64,000 bases of DNA from Amycolatopsis coloradensis (GCF_001953865.1 NZ_MQUQ01000003.1:13917-77916), one strand, 5' to 3'. Shown: positions 51,934 through 61,754, numbered from the stretch's first letter. Program-made: numbers and translations. Notes: generated by a model not told the origin, from the letters alone.

Positions 51934-52554
51934 GTGAAACCGACGGATGAGGTTGACGATCTGCGCACGCGTTTCGAGGCAAGGCTGAGCGGCCTCCGGG
52001 GCCGCCAGCTCTTGGCGGTGGACTACTGGGATGTCCACAACTTCGCCTCCGAACCCGCGCGATGGGACTACGGCAACTGGCACCACGCTGTCATGGGCGT
52101 CGGACTCAGCACCGACGCGGGGCCAGCAACCATCACCTGGACCAGCACCTTCTACAGCTACGGGGTCGAAGTCCTCGGCCGCATCGAAGACCACCTCATC
52201 TTGGGTGAAGAGGGTCCCGAGCGCATCGGACCGGATGCCGGTTCCAAGAGCCCGTGGGACCGATACCTGCGGACACCGATTCGCGAGACCATCGCTCATT
52301 GGGAGCGACTGGAGATCGGGCCAGCCATGCGAGCCGATGGCACTATCGTCGAGCCCGCGCGCACCGTGGACGTCCCGGTGGCTGTGCGTCTCGACTTCGC
52401 CGCAGGAGCAGTGTGGTTCGTCGCCGCCATGCCGGAGCCGCCGGACTGGCAGCGCGTGTTCGTCGGAGGTGACGAGATCATGGTTGTCTTCTCGCCCGAG
52501 AAGATGCGCGACATGGGCTTCAAGGACACCCCAATCCTTTCGATAGCTCAGTGA
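51934..52554 (+). CDS. Hypothetical protein
   Basis: The 206-residue product (GTG at 51934 after GGGGAGGATC) has a Trp-rich first half (LLAVDYWDVHNFASEPARWD, then YGNWHHAVMGVGLSTDAGP) and an acidic end. It ends 32 bases before the end of the leftward integrase gene (convergent). It may be cargo of the integrase-linked element. Family not recognised. Confidence 0.6.
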   Translation: MKPTDEVDDLRTRFEARLSGLRGRQLLAVDYWDVHNFASEPARWDYGNWHHAVMGVGLSTDAGPATITWTSTFYSYGVEVLGRIEDHLILGEEGPERIGPDAGSKSPWDRYLRTPIRETIAHWERLEIGPAMRADGTIVEPARTVDVPVAVRLDFAAGAVWFVAAMPEPPDWQRVFVGGDEIMVVFSPEKMRDMGFKDTPILSIAQ

Positions 52555-52585
52555 CACGCTCGTCGGCAGGACAGTGCATGAGGTG

Positions 52586-53486
52586 TCAGGTTGCGGATGC
52601 CATGTATGCCGCCAGGATGTAGTTCGGGTGTCGATCGAGGTTCTTGCGGGCTCGGTCGTAGCGCATGGTCGTGCGTGGGTCGGCGTGCCGGGCCGCGATC
52701 TGAACATCTCGGAGGTCGACGCCCGCGTCGAGCATCGTGGTCACGAACGTATGGCGCAGCATGTGTGGATGCATCTGCGGCAGCCGTACCACCGACGCAT
52801 CGGACAGGGCTCGCAGCCGTCGTGTTGCGCAGTGCCGGTCCATGCGCACACCCCGCCGGTTGAGGAGTATCGGGCCGTGGTCGCGTTCACCGATGGCACG
52901 GTCGATAGCCCGCCCGACCGCCGGCGACAACGGCACCAGTACGACCTTGCTGCCCTTGCCGACTACGCGCAGAACCCGGTGTCCGTGTTCCTCACCGACG
53001 TCGTTGACATCTGCGGCGCAGGCTTCGAACACCCGTAGTCCCAGCAGGCCGAGCATGGCCACCAGCGCGAAGTCGAACCGGTTGGCCGATTCCCGCGCGG
53101 CGGCCAGCAACGCCTCGAACTGCAGATGCGACAGGCCGAGCGTCGGTGATTCGGCAGGGACGATGGGGCGCCGCACGTACTCCGCCGGTGAGTGCTCGAG
53201 CACGGTGTCGATGACACAGGTGCGGTAGAAGCCGGTGACGATCGACATTCTGCGCGACACCGTGGATGGCTTGAACCGCCGGACTTCCTGCATCCACCGC
53301 ACATACAACTCAATTTGGGCGCGCCCCGCTTCCAGCGGCAAGAGCTCGCGCTCCTGACACCAGGCGAAGAAGATCTGCAGGTCTGACGTCGCGTGTTCCC
53401 GTGAGACGCCGGCGTAACGACCGAGGTAGGCAAGGGGCCGCCAGTCGTAACACCGTGTCGTTGAGGTCTGAAAGCTCCATGCCCAT
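52586..53486 (-). CDS. Tyrosine recombinase/integrase with probable N-terminal frameshift
   Basis: The C-terminal part is a phage-integrase domain: VAMLGLLGLRVFEACAADVN (Arg I), HPHMLRHTFVTTMLDAGVDL (HxxR, His-x-x-Arg), RHADPRTTMRYDRARKNL (with the catalytic Tyr), plus a core-binding N-domain (TSDLQIFFAWCQERELLPLE). An ATG at 53486 or 53480 opens MELSDLNDTVLRLAA in another frame, and the switch falls near the GGGG run at 53434-53437, so a one-base change probably splits the gene. No att site or tRNA was found nearby. Confidence 0.7.
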
Positions 53487-53572
53487 CCAGGCTGAGCACG
53501 AACGCGCCGAACACCAAACCAGATGAACCACGGCGTTGTGCCTGTGCCCGCCAACCGGACAGGCTTACTGGC

Positions 53573-53737
53573 ATGACGGACACGGACCGGCTACAGGCGA
53601 TGATCGACGAACTCCGGCGAATGCGGGAGCACTGTGAACCCAAGTCAAACCAGAACCCGAGATACCTGCGGTACTCGAACGCCGTAAGCGCCCTGCGATG
53701 GATCATCGACGACCTAGCCACAGAGAACCAAGCCTGA
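53573..53737 (+). CDS. Small hypothetical protein (54 aa)
   Basis: ATG at 53573 to TGA at 53735 encodes a 54-residue, charged helical product (RLQAMIDELRRMREHCEPKS, then SNAVSALRWIIDDLATENQA). Though short, composition and codon use look genuine. It is upstream of and divergent from the integrase gene. A small regulator or antitoxin is one guess. Confidence 0.45.
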   Translation: MTDTDRLQAMIDELRRMREHCEPKSNQNPRYLRYSNAVSALRWIIDDLATENQA

Positions 53738-53765
53738 ACCCAGCAGGCACGCGCTGTTCAGCCAC

Positions 53766-53822
53766 ATCGCGGCATGACAGGACGTTCGTGGGCACACGAC
53801 GGTGTCGATCGGGGTCGTGCGA
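53766..53822. repeat. Dispersed repeat copy A
   Basis: CGGCATGACAGGACGTTCGT and the following ~25 bases match the copy at 61755-61806 at 38 of 43 aligned positions by eye. A TTCGTG...CACGA stem with a four-base loop lies inside. It sits between the small ORF and the gene at 53961. Confidence 0.5.
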
Positions 53823-53960
53823 GCGCGGAAACGCAGTCAGATCGAGGCTACGGCGTTGTCACCCCAGGGATTTGCTGTTATCTGGTCGCTGTCGATGTGG
53901 TGGCCCGGCTAACGTGACCGAATCGATCATCCGCGCTTCCGAAGGACGGCCCAGCCGATC

Positions 53961-54902
53961 ATGAGCACGTCGTATGTCTACCGGATCACCAAGTACGACC
54001 CAGCCGATCGCGACGACCGGGGCACCTACCGAGGGACCGAGGACGTGGCGAGCGACCACGGTCCGGTGGAGGCCGCCTACCTTGACGCAGTGACGGCCTT
54101 CGCCGAAGACACCGGCGTCACTCTGATGTCCATCCGCGACCCCGAGATCAGCGGATTCGTCCACTTCGGACTAGAGCCACCCGTCGACGGCCACGGACTG
54201 CACGGACTGTTCCCCTCCGACCTCACCGGCTATCACGACGGCGCGCAGATCACCCTGGACGTCGGACGTGAACTGGTGCGCGCCATGCTGCGCGACAACG
54301 GTGCGTGGTGCCGACTCGAGGCCGAGGACCGCTTCTTCGTCCACGTCGGCTACGACCAGTACATGTTCATCGGAAGCGACCAGCCCTGCGAACATGCGAT
54401 CGCGCTGACAACCGCGAGCGGATTGTTCGTCGAACCGCTGGACGGCTCGCCCTACGAGCCGGACGACGAACCGTGCGAATCACGTCCGGCGGACGCGGCG
54501 TTCTGGGCCGAGGTGACGGCACTCGTGGCACAGCACGGAAGGCTCCTGCTGGAAGAACAGGTCGTCGGCAACCACTCCCGGTGGCATCTGCTCACCGGTG
54601 AAACTGTTCCCGACCTCGGTCCGCGCGCCCTGCTGAACGTGTGGCCGGACCTGTCCACCGATGTTCCGGCAGTGCTGCGCACAATGTCGCCGGGCTTCAC
54701 CGGCTTGGCCGTCCTGGAGCGCGCGGGCGGCAGCATCCACAGCTGCTACTTCGACAGCGATGACCGAGCGGACCTGGCCGAAACGTTCGCGGGCGCACAC
54801 GCGGCCATCCTCCTGCCGCTCACCGCCGCAGACCACAACCCGCTACTCGTGGCCGTCCGACCGGACGACGACGGAATCGTCCGCGCCCGCTGGCCCATCT
54901 GA
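53961..54902 (+). CDS. Conserved hypothetical protein
   Basis: The 313-residue protein begins TSYVYRITKYDPADRDDRGT and has HFGLEPPVDGHGLHGLFPSD and NGAWCRLEAEDRFFVHVGYD. Similar proteins are widespread in Streptomyces, often labelled RNA-binding without proof, as far as I recall. It has no signal peptide or membrane segment. Isolated from its neighbours, with a 280-base gap on the 3' side. Confidence 0.6.
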   Translation: MSTSYVYRITKYDPADRDDRGTYRGTEDVASDHGPVEAAYLDAVTAFAEDTGVTLMSIRDPEISGFVHFGLEPPVDGHGLHGLFPSDLTGYHDGAQITLDVGRELVRAMLRDNGAWCRLEAEDRFFVHVGYDQYMFIGSDQPCEHAIALTTASGLFVEPLDGSPYEPDDEPCESRPADAAFWAEVTALVAQHGRLLLEEQVVGNHSRWHLLTGETVPDLGPRALLNVWPDLSTDVPAVLRTMSPGFTGLAVLERAGGSIHSCYFDSDDRADLAETFAGAHAAILLPLTAADHNPLLVAVRPDDDGIVRARWPI

Positions 54903-55182
54903 ACCACGGCAGAGGAGCCGGAGGCCTGCCCGCCCGGCACTCGCCACAACCTCTGCGGTCACCAGTACCCGGGTGTCCTGACGTCGGCCTGAGTGCGCTT
55001 GCTCGTCCGTCGACCACCCAGCGGCATGAGCGTGCGTCTGCTTGATGTCGGTTGGGGCGCGATCGAATGATCGGATCGGTTCGAAGGCGATCATGCGTTC
55101 TGCGGTGCCCGGTGCGTGTGAGATTGAAACATCCGCCTCACTACTCTCGACTGTCTGTTCAGGTGCTGAGGAAGGCGGTTGA

Positions 55183-56067
55183 GTGGACTACGTGGTGGCC
55201 AACAGGCCTCGTCAGCTGGTGTTTGTGCACGGTATTGGCGGGCTCCGTGATGCGATGGCTGAGCGCGAAAGATGGCTGGCCGCGCTTGTACGTGGTACGG
55301 CTGACCTGCCCTCGGTTGAAACACGCTTTGTCGACTACAGCTCCGAGTTCACTGTGAGTGAAGCGCAGGGGTACGCGGAGGCTGAGGCCGACCTGTTGCC
55401 GGAGCTTGTCGACGAACTGGTCGCCGAGCTATCGGAGGAGGCGGCCCTCTCTACTTCCCGGGTGCTCGCGGACGCGCGGATGCAGCTTTCCGGGGTCGCC
55501 GAGCAGGGGCCTGGGCAGGTGGTGCGGACGCTGGCCAACGTGCTGACGACCGTGCTCGCTTTGCCCGGGTTGCGCGAGGCTGGGCAGTGGGCCAGCGGCC
55601 GTGCGCTGCTAGGGCACCTAGCGCAGGTGGCCCGTTATCTGCAACGTGACGGTCTGGACATACGAATCCGGACCAGGCTGTACGAAGCGCTGGCGGACGG
55701 TCCCTCGGTCGTTGTTGCACACTCGCTCGGTTCGGTCGTCGCGTTCGAGGCGCTGCATGAAAACGCCGGAATCGTGCCATTACTGGTGACGCTCGGGTCT
55801 CCGCTTGCGATGAGCGCGGTCGTATGGCACCGGCTGGCGCCGAGGCCGCCGAATACGCCGGCGTGCGTGGCGCGCTGGCTGAACTACTGGGACCGCGACG
55901 ACGTCGTGGTAGCCCGGCCCCGGCTCGAACGACGTGTCCTCCCCAATGAGCGGGGCGTAACCGCGGAGACGACACGTGTTGACTCGACGGGGGTGTGGAC
56001 ACATACGGCCACGAAGTACCTCGCGCAGCCGCTCGTAGCCAACGCGATTGCGGCTGCGCTGCGATGA
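55183..56067 (+). CDS. Alpha/beta hydrolase of the conflict operon
   Basis: GTG at 55183 gives 294 residues. VFVHGIGGLRDAMAERERWL near the start and VVVAHSLGSVVAFEALHENA (nucleophile elbow GxSxG-like, HSLGS) mark an alpha/beta-hydrolase, and LNYWDRDDVVVARPR holds a likely Asp. It is coupled by ATGA to the caspase-like gene, so it probably belongs to the same system, as a lipase- or esterase-like effector. Confidence 0.7.
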   Translation: MDYVVANRPRQLVFVHGIGGLRDAMAERERWLAALVRGTADLPSVETRFVDYSSEFTVSEAQGYAEAEADLLPELVDELVAELSEEAALSTSRVLADARMQLSGVAEQGPGQVVRTLANVLTTVLALPGLREAGQWASGRALLGHLAQVARYLQRDGLDIRIRTRLYEALADGPSVVVAHSLGSVVAFEALHENAGIVPLLVTLGSPLAMSAVVWHRLAPRPPNTPACVARWLNYWDRDDVVVARPRLERRVLPNERGVTAETTRVDSTGVWTHTATKYLAQPLVANAIAAALR

Positions 56068-58064
56068 CCCGAGTCTGCCTGGTGGTGGCCGCGCAGAACG
56101 AGACTGCCGGCCATCTGTCGTCTCTCGACTCGGCCGCCGACGACCTGCGCACGCGACTCGCCAACCCGGCAATCGGTGCCTGCGCCCCGAACGACGCGCG
56201 TCCTGGCACGAAAGCGGAGATCGAACAGGCGGTGCGCACCGCGATCGAGACGGCCGGGAAGCGCAGGGCGGTGCTCGTGCTCGCGTTCCTCGGCCACGGG
56301 TTCACCACCGACCAGGACAGCCACCTCTACTACATGGCCGCCGACAGCCGCGTCGCTAGCCCGGCCAGTGGAGTGGACGTTGCCAGGCTGGTCACCGAAG
56401 CCGCAGGCGAACCGGGGGTCGCCGGAATCATTCTGTTGATCGACACTTGCCACGCTGCGGGCGGTGTGCCGGACGTGCATCGCATCACGGGTGGCGCAGG
56501 TGGTGGCCGTACCCAGGTGGCTGTGCTGTTCGCATCGACAGCGGACCAGCCCGCGTACGGCATGCAGCTAACTACCTCGCTCAACGTCGTGCTCCGCGAC
56601 GGAATCGCGGGCGTAGGACCCCGGCTGCACCTAGATCACGACCTGGTCACACGGCTGCGCGACAGGATCGTCGGCCAGGCCGTCGGCAGCCTTAACTACG
56701 ACGCCAACCCATACGCGATGGGTGAATTGTGGCTCGCGCGCAACACCGCCCACCAAGCCGAGACAGTGACCGACGTCGTCGGTCCGACCGGACAGGAGCA
56801 GCTGCGAACGACCGTGTCTGTGTGGCGGCCGGACTACGCATTCCCCGAACGCTGGAGCGAGTCAGCGCTCAACGAGCTCGCCGAGTATCTGGCAGGCGCC
56901 TCTACACCCGCCGAGCAGATGGTCTTGCGGCAGGTTAGGACGATTCTCGACTGCGTGCACACCGCGGCTGTGTTAACCGACATCTCGGGGTCGAGTCTAA
57001 CGACCGAGAGCCTGCGCACCGCCGCACGCCTCTCGAAAATCGAGCCGAACCGCACTCTGTCCGGCACAGCATTGCTACGTGACCTCTTAGAGCGCGCCGC
57101 ATTGCGGCAAACCAGGATCCGGGGCCACAGGCTGGAAGCAGTCGTCCGGTTCGTCGCTGCGCTTGCGATTGTCACCAGCAATGGGGAGGCCGATCCCGGG
57201 CTACGCGCTTGGGCTGCAGACCGGCAGATGACAACCGAACTCAACGACGCGTTCGCCGTGCTAGCCGCAGCCCGCCAAGTCGCAAACACGCGGCTGGTCG
57301 TGAGCCTTGCCAACGCGCTCACCGGCTGGCCAGAGCAGGTCGAAGCATGGCTACGGCAGGGGCAGCAGCTGCCGGACTACCACCGGGAGACGTGCGAGCG
57401 ACCCGACCGCCCCGGGGTTGAAGCGGCGATCGGCGCGGTGATCCGATGGGCACACGGCAGGCTGACCGGCGTGGAGACGCTCGAACACATCGACGTGGTA
57501 GCACCAGCGCACTTGCTCGCGTCTTGGTACCCGGAGGAGGCTGACATCGGCGCTTATCTACTCGGGGTGCACCATCTGGTGACGCCGAGGTGGAGCGGGC
57601 GGCTGGGGCCGTCTCCTGCGTACGGCGACATCAACCATGCCGCCCGCACGATCCTCGTGCGGATGGCGGCCGCCGAGCGCACCCCGGTCGACTGGATTAC
57701 CGCCGCCGAACTCGCCGATCCGGGCACGCTGAAACGGCGGCTGAAGACCGGCGGGTTCGGCGGCGCGATCGGTGTCAACCATGTGCCGGATGACCTGCCC
57801 GACGTGCTCGACCTGCTGTTGCCGCACTCTCCGGTGCTCCTCTGGCCTCGACAGGACAGTCGGGGCGCCCCACTTTCCGCCACGGCCGACCAGCACTGGC
57901 ACACCTGGCCAGACGGCCTGCTCCTCGCCTACCGACACCGGCTGAGCGACGGCACCACCGACCCTGAGTCGTGTCTGCGCACGGTATGGCACGACGAGCA
58001 GTGGCTGGAGTTCTGCCACTGGTTCGAGACCCGCAACTTCGGCCCACTCGAGGAGAAACCGTGA
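56064..58064 (+). CDS. Caspase-like protease with VMAP-like C-terminal domain
   Basis: The 666-residue protein begins with a peptidase C14-like domain: LVLAFLGHGFTTDQDSHLYY (His78) and GIILLIDTCHAAGGVPDVHR (Cys129) form the dyad. Residues ~200-660 are helical, with a C-terminal part LLLPHSPVLLWPRQDSRGAP and QWLEFCHWFETRNFGP like the VMAP-C domain of vWA-MoxR-associated proteins. This fits the effector/adaptor of MoxR-vWA-VMAP conflict systems. GTGA overlap with the AAA+ gene downstream. Confidence 0.7.
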   Translation: MTRVCLVVAAQNETAGHLSSLDSAADDLRTRLANPAIGACAPNDARPGTKAEIEQAVRTAIETAGKRRAVLVLAFLGHGFTTDQDSHLYYMAADSRVASPASGVDVARLVTEAAGEPGVAGIILLIDTCHAAGGVPDVHRITGGAGGGRTQVAVLFASTADQPAYGMQLTTSLNVVLRDGIAGVGPRLHLDHDLVTRLRDRIVGQAVGSLNYDANPYAMGELWLARNTAHQAETVTDVVGPTGQEQLRTTVSVWRPDYAFPERWSESALNELAEYLAGASTPAEQMVLRQVRTILDCVHTAAVLTDISGSSLTTESLRTAARLSKIEPNRTLSGTALLRDLLERAALRQTRIRGHRLEAVVRFVAALAIVTSNGEADPGLRAWAADRQMTTELNDAFAVLAAARQVANTRLVVSLANALTGWPEQVEAWLRQGQQLPDYHRETCERPDRPGVEAAIGAVIRWAHGRLTGVETLEHIDVVAPAHLLASWYPEEADIGAYLLGVHHLVTPRWSGRLGPSPAYGDINHAARTILVRMAAAERTPVDWITAAELADPGTLKRRLKTGGFGGAIGVNHVPDDLPDVLDLLLPHSPVLLWPRQDSRGAPLSATADQHWHTWPDGLLLAYRHRLSDGTTDPESCLRTVWHDEQWLEFCHWFETRNFGPLEEKP

Positions 58065-58975
58065 CCTGGACGCCGTACTACCGTGGCGACGGTGTGGCAC
58101 GTGACGTGACCATCGCCGAGCCACCGCCATGGCGCATGTTCCCGCGGAAGCCGCAACATGCGCAGTTCCAGCCGCCAGCCGGCCTCATCGAGGCTGTGAA
58201 CGCCGCACTGCACTTACGTCGGCCCATGCTAATCACCGGCCCCGCGGGATTCGGCAAGTCGACCGTGGTCGACCAAGTCGCGCAGGAGCTGAAGCTGGGT
58301 GGCGTGCTGCGCTGGCATGTCACCTCCCGCAGCACCATGCGCGACGCGCTCTACCGTTACGACGCTCTGGCCCGCATCCACGCGCAGAACACTGGCGACG
58401 CCGCCGACGATATAGGCTCGTTCCTGCAACTCGGGCCGCTCGGCACAGCCCTGCTACCGACGGACCGGCCGCGTGCACTGCTCATCGATGAGATCGACAA
58501 GAGCGAACTGGATCTGCCGAGCGACCTGCTGGACGTGCTGGAGCGCGGTGAGTTCGAGATACCCGAACTCACCCGCTACCACGCCAGTCTGATCGCGGTG
58601 CGGGGCTGGGAGAGCAGAGACACCCACGACATCTCTGATGGCGTCGTCCGGTGTAGCGACTTCCCGTTCATTGTGATGACGAGCAACGGCGAACGCGACT
58701 TTCCCCCTGCCTTTCTGCGCCGCTGTGTCCGCTTCACTATGCCTGCACCGACCCCCGCCGAGCTGACTCGCATCGTGCGAGCCCACCTCGGCGACTCAGC
58801 CGACGGCGCAGCGGACCTGATCGAGACCTTCGCCTCGCGGGTATCGGGCGGCGAACTGCTCGCGATCGATCAGCTCCTCAATGCGGTTCTGGTCCTCAGC
58901 GGGGATCACGCTCCCGATCTCGGGGAGCGGAAGCGCCTTGCCGATCTCCTGCTGCGGCAGCTCTCGCGTGCCTGA
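58061..58975 (+). CDS. MoxR-like AAA+ ATPase
   Basis: GTG at 58061 gives 304 residues. Walker A GPAGFGKST is at 60-68, Walker B ALLIDEIDK at 139-147, and sensor I VMTSNGERDFPPAFLRR, the usual MoxR-class pattern. In ternary conflict systems it would sense or remodel and license the effector. It overlaps the next gene by eight bases. Confidence 0.85.
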   Translation: MTWTPYYRGDGVARDVTIAEPPPWRMFPRKPQHAQFQPPAGLIEAVNAALHLRRPMLITGPAGFGKSTVVDQVAQELKLGGVLRWHVTSRSTMRDALYRYDALARIHAQNTGDAADDIGSFLQLGPLGTALLPTDRPRALLIDEIDKSELDLPSDLLDVLERGEFEIPELTRYHASLIAVRGWESRDTHDISDGVVRCSDFPFIVMTSNGERDFPPAFLRRCVRFTMPAPTPAELTRIVRAHLGDSADGAADLIETFASRVSGGELLAIDQLLNAVLVLSGDHAPDLGERKRLADLLLRQLSRA

Positions 58976-61697
58976 CAACCTCGAGCGGATCGCCAGCGCT
59001 GTCGCTGCGGCGGTGAACGTAGACGCTCGGACACTTGCGGACGCCCTGTGGCTGGCTGCGGCCACCTCATCGCCGGCCCAGGACACGCCCGAACCGGTCA
59101 ATGAGCCGGAGCCACAGCGGAAGGGCCAAGATCTCCCATCGCGTCAACCGCGCGATCGCAGCAGCACGACGCAGCCGCAGTTGCAGTCGACGGCCACTGG
59201 GACGGAGACGGCCGCGACGCCTCTTTCCGAACGGCGTGTATCCGGCACACCGGTGCGTGGCACGCCAGTGCGAGCGCCAGTGCCGCCGCCGCTGCCGCAG
59301 GCCGACGCGATCGCACGAGCGCTGCGCCCATTCACCCGCCCGTGGCGGCAGAGCACCGCGACCCTGCTCGACATCGACGCGACCGTTGACCGATTCGCCG
59401 AGCACCGCGTGCTCGTCCCGGTCCTGCGCACGGCGCCCGAGCGTTGGTTCGACGTTGTGGTGGTCGTCGACGACGCCCCGACGATGGCCGTTTGGCACGA
59501 TACGATCACTGATTTCGTTCGCGTGCTCTCTCTCACGGGGTTCTTCCGCGCTGTGCACCGCTGGTCCCTGACCGACGCTGCCGTGAAAGATCACCTTGGC
59601 CGTTCCGCTGTGCTCGCAGACGCTGTCGCCATGGCTCGAGTTCCGCAAGCCCGCCGCCTCATCCTGGTGGTTTCGGATTTCGCGAGTACTGCCTGGCGCG
59701 GACCGGCACTCTGGGAGTTGGTCGCGGCGTGGGCCCGTGCCACCCCGGCTGCCCTCATTAATCCGCTGCCCGTCCGTTTCTGGGCGCACTCGGGAATCAA
59801 CCTGCCGACCGTTCGCGCCATGGCCGTTGGTCCTCCCGGTCCTACGTCGTCGTTGCGTTTCAAGGTGCCGCTTCGCGCTCGTCTGACTGACGACTCCTGG
59901 CTGCCGGTGCCCGCGCTCACACTGACCCCCGCTGCACTGGATCGTTGGGCCCGGAGCATCGTCCGCACCGACCCCGAGGGCTGTGACGCCGTGCTCGTGC
60001 CCGCCCACCGGGTCGCACCGCCCCTGGCGCCCACTACCCCCGGTCCCGCCGCAGAGGCATTCTTGCGCACGGCGGCCGCGCCGGCCGCCCGTCTCGCCTT
60101 AATGTCCGCTCCGTTCGAACGTTTCAGTCTCGCCCTGCTGCGGCTGCTGCAGGCCAAAGCTGTTCCCGAGGCAGAACCTGCCGATCTGGCCGAACTATTG
60201 ACCAGCGGTCTCGCCACCATCGACGATCCCCTCGCTGCCAACCCGGTGTTGACGTACCGCTCAGCCGCGCGCAACTATTCCCTCGACCACGTCACCGCTA
60301 ACGACGTGTGGACTGCCAATCAAGCGCTGAGTTCGTTTATCGCCACCCACCCCGACGTGACTCCATCGATGCTGGCGTTGGCCCATACACCGGACGGCCA
60401 GGAAGCACTCCCCGCAGAACTGCGGCCCTTCGCTGCAGCGACCACGGAGACGCTCCGCCTGCTGGGCATGATCCCGAAGGAGTCCCTTGCCCCGACAGGC
60501 AACAAGGCGTTGAGCAACCTCGGCACACAATACGGCGCGGGACGTCGTGCCTTTGAAGAAGCAGTCACCCAGGACCGGGTCGAGACGGCTGAGTACCCGG
60601 CCTACTCGCCCAGCGACCAGCCGGGGCGTGAGGCTGAAGCCGAGCAGGCCTATCGTGATGCCGCCGCCGCGGGCAACACCCACGCCCTATACAACTTAGG
60701 TGTGTTGTTGGCTAGTCAGCCGGGGCGTGAGGCTGAAGCCGAGCAGGCCTATCGTGATGCCGCCGCAGGCAACACCCACGCCTTATTCAACTTGGGGAAC
60801 TTGTTGGCTAATCAGCTGGGGCGTGAGGCTGAAGCCGAGCAGGCCTATCGTGACGCCGCCGCCGCAGGTGACGCCAAGGCGCTGAAAAATCTGGGGGCGC
60901 TGCTGAGCAGGCAACCTGGGCGTGAGGCTGAAGCCAAGCAGGCCTATCGTGACGCCGCCGCAGGCAATACCAAGGCCTTGTTCAACTTGGGAAACTTGTT
61001 GGCTAAACCGCCCGGGCGTGAAACTGAAGCCGCGCAGGCCTACCGTGACGCCGCCGCAGGCAATACCAAGGCCTTGTTCAACTTGGGAAACTTGTTGGCT
61101 AATCAGCCGGGGCGTGAGGCTGAAGCCGAGCAGGCCCTCCGTGCTGTTGCCGCCGGAGGCGATGCCAAGGCGCTGAAAAATCTTGGGGCGTTGCTGAGCA
61201 GGCAGCCTGGGCGGGAGGCTGAAGCCGAGCAGGCCTTCCGTGACGCCGCCGCCGCGGGCAGCCACAGGGCTCTGAACAACTTGGGGAATTTGTTGGCTAA
61301 GCAGCCTGGGCGGGAGGCTGAAGCCGAACAGATCTTCCGTGACGCCGCCGCCGCAGGCGATGCCAGGGCCCAGAAAAATCTAACGGCGCTGTTGGCCAAC
61401 CAGCCTGGGCGGGACGCTGAAGCCGAACAGGCCTACCGTGACGCCGCCGGGAACACCGAAGCCTCGGTTGATCCTGGGCACACTCTCGCCGACAGCGAGC
61501 GGGTGCTGGGACCCGACCACCCGAACACGCTGACTTCGCGGAACAACCTGGCGGGCGCCTACCAGGCGGCGGGTGATGTGGGACGAGCGATCCCGCTGTA
61601 TGAGGCCGCTCTCGCCGACAGCGAGCGGGTGCTGGGACCCGACCACCCCACAACCAGGGCCATCCGCTCGAACCTCGACGGGGCGCAATCGACCTAA
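58968..61697 (+). CDS. vWA-like/SAV_2336-type protein with TPR repeats
   Basis: GTG at 58968 gives 909 residues. The first ~110 are disordered, then FDVVVVVDDAPTMAVWHDTI (160-180; a DDAPT instead of DxSxS, so the metal site looks degenerate) begins a vWA-like domain resembling SAV_2336-type proteins. Residues ~551-811 carry eight 32-33-residue repeats (REAEAEQAYRDAAAAG, then NLGNLLA), and a TPR-12-like end with two LADSERVLGPDHP units follows. It probably scaffolds the caspase and MoxR partners. Confidence 0.75.
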   Translation: MPDNLERIASAVAAAVNVDARTLADALWLAAATSSPAQDTPEPVNEPEPQRKGQDLPSRQPRDRSSTTQPQLQSTATGTETAATPLSERRVSGTPVRGTPVRAPVPPPLPQADAIARALRPFTRPWRQSTATLLDIDATVDRFAEHRVLVPVLRTAPERWFDVVVVVDDAPTMAVWHDTITDFVRVLSLTGFFRAVHRWSLTDAAVKDHLGRSAVLADAVAMARVPQARRLILVVSDFASTAWRGPALWELVAAWARATPAALINPLPVRFWAHSGINLPTVRAMAVGPPGPTSSLRFKVPLRARLTDDSWLPVPALTLTPAALDRWARSIVRTDPEGCDAVLVPAHRVAPPLAPTTPGPAAEAFLRTAAAPAARLALMSAPFERFSLALLRLLQAKAVPEAEPADLAELLTSGLATIDDPLAANPVLTYRSAARNYSLDHVTANDVWTANQALSSFIATHPDVTPSMLALAHTPDGQEALPAELRPFAAATTETLRLLGMIPKESLAPTGNKALSNLGTQYGAGRRAFEEAVTQDRVETAEYPAYSPSDQPGREAEAEQAYRDAAAAGNTHALYNLGVLLASQPGREAEAEQAYRDAAAGNTHALFNLGNLLANQLGREAEAEQAYRDAAAAGDAKALKNLGALLSRQPGREAEAKQAYRDAAAGNTKALFNLGNLLAKPPGRETEAAQAYRDAAAGNTKALFNLGNLLANQPGREAEAEQALRAVAAGGDAKALKNLGALLSRQPGREAEAEQAFRDAAAAGSHRALNNLGNLLAKQPGREAEAEQIFRDAAAAGDARAQKNLTALLANQPGRDAEAEQAYRDAAGNTEASVDPGHTLADSERVLGPDHPNTLTSRNNLAGAYQAAGDVGRAIPLYEAALADSERVLGPDHPTTRAIRSNLDGAQST
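60618..61467 (+). repeat. Eight-copy in-frame repeat array in the TPR protein
   Basis: From 60618 to 61400 the DNA is a run of eight units of 96 or 99 bases, each encoding 32 or 33 residues and starting with CAGCCGGGGCGTGAGGCTGA or a close variant. A ninth partial unit begins at 61401. Several units are nearly the same at the nucleotide level, so copy number may vary between strains by recombination or slippage. Confidence 0.7.
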
Positions 61698-61754
61698 AAC
61701 CGCCATCGTGCGGTCGTTACGGAATCGGCCGACGGTGGCGCCGGATGTCCGCCC

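Noticed and set aside
52586..53960. tRNA-based attachment site for the integrase
   Set aside because: I scanned the flanks for a tRNA gene or a direct repeat and saw none; the dispersed repeat copies are not tRNA-like.
60618..61467. Possible CRISPR-like direct repeats
   Set aside because: The repeats are in frame within a protein, encode TPR-like units, and have no spacers.
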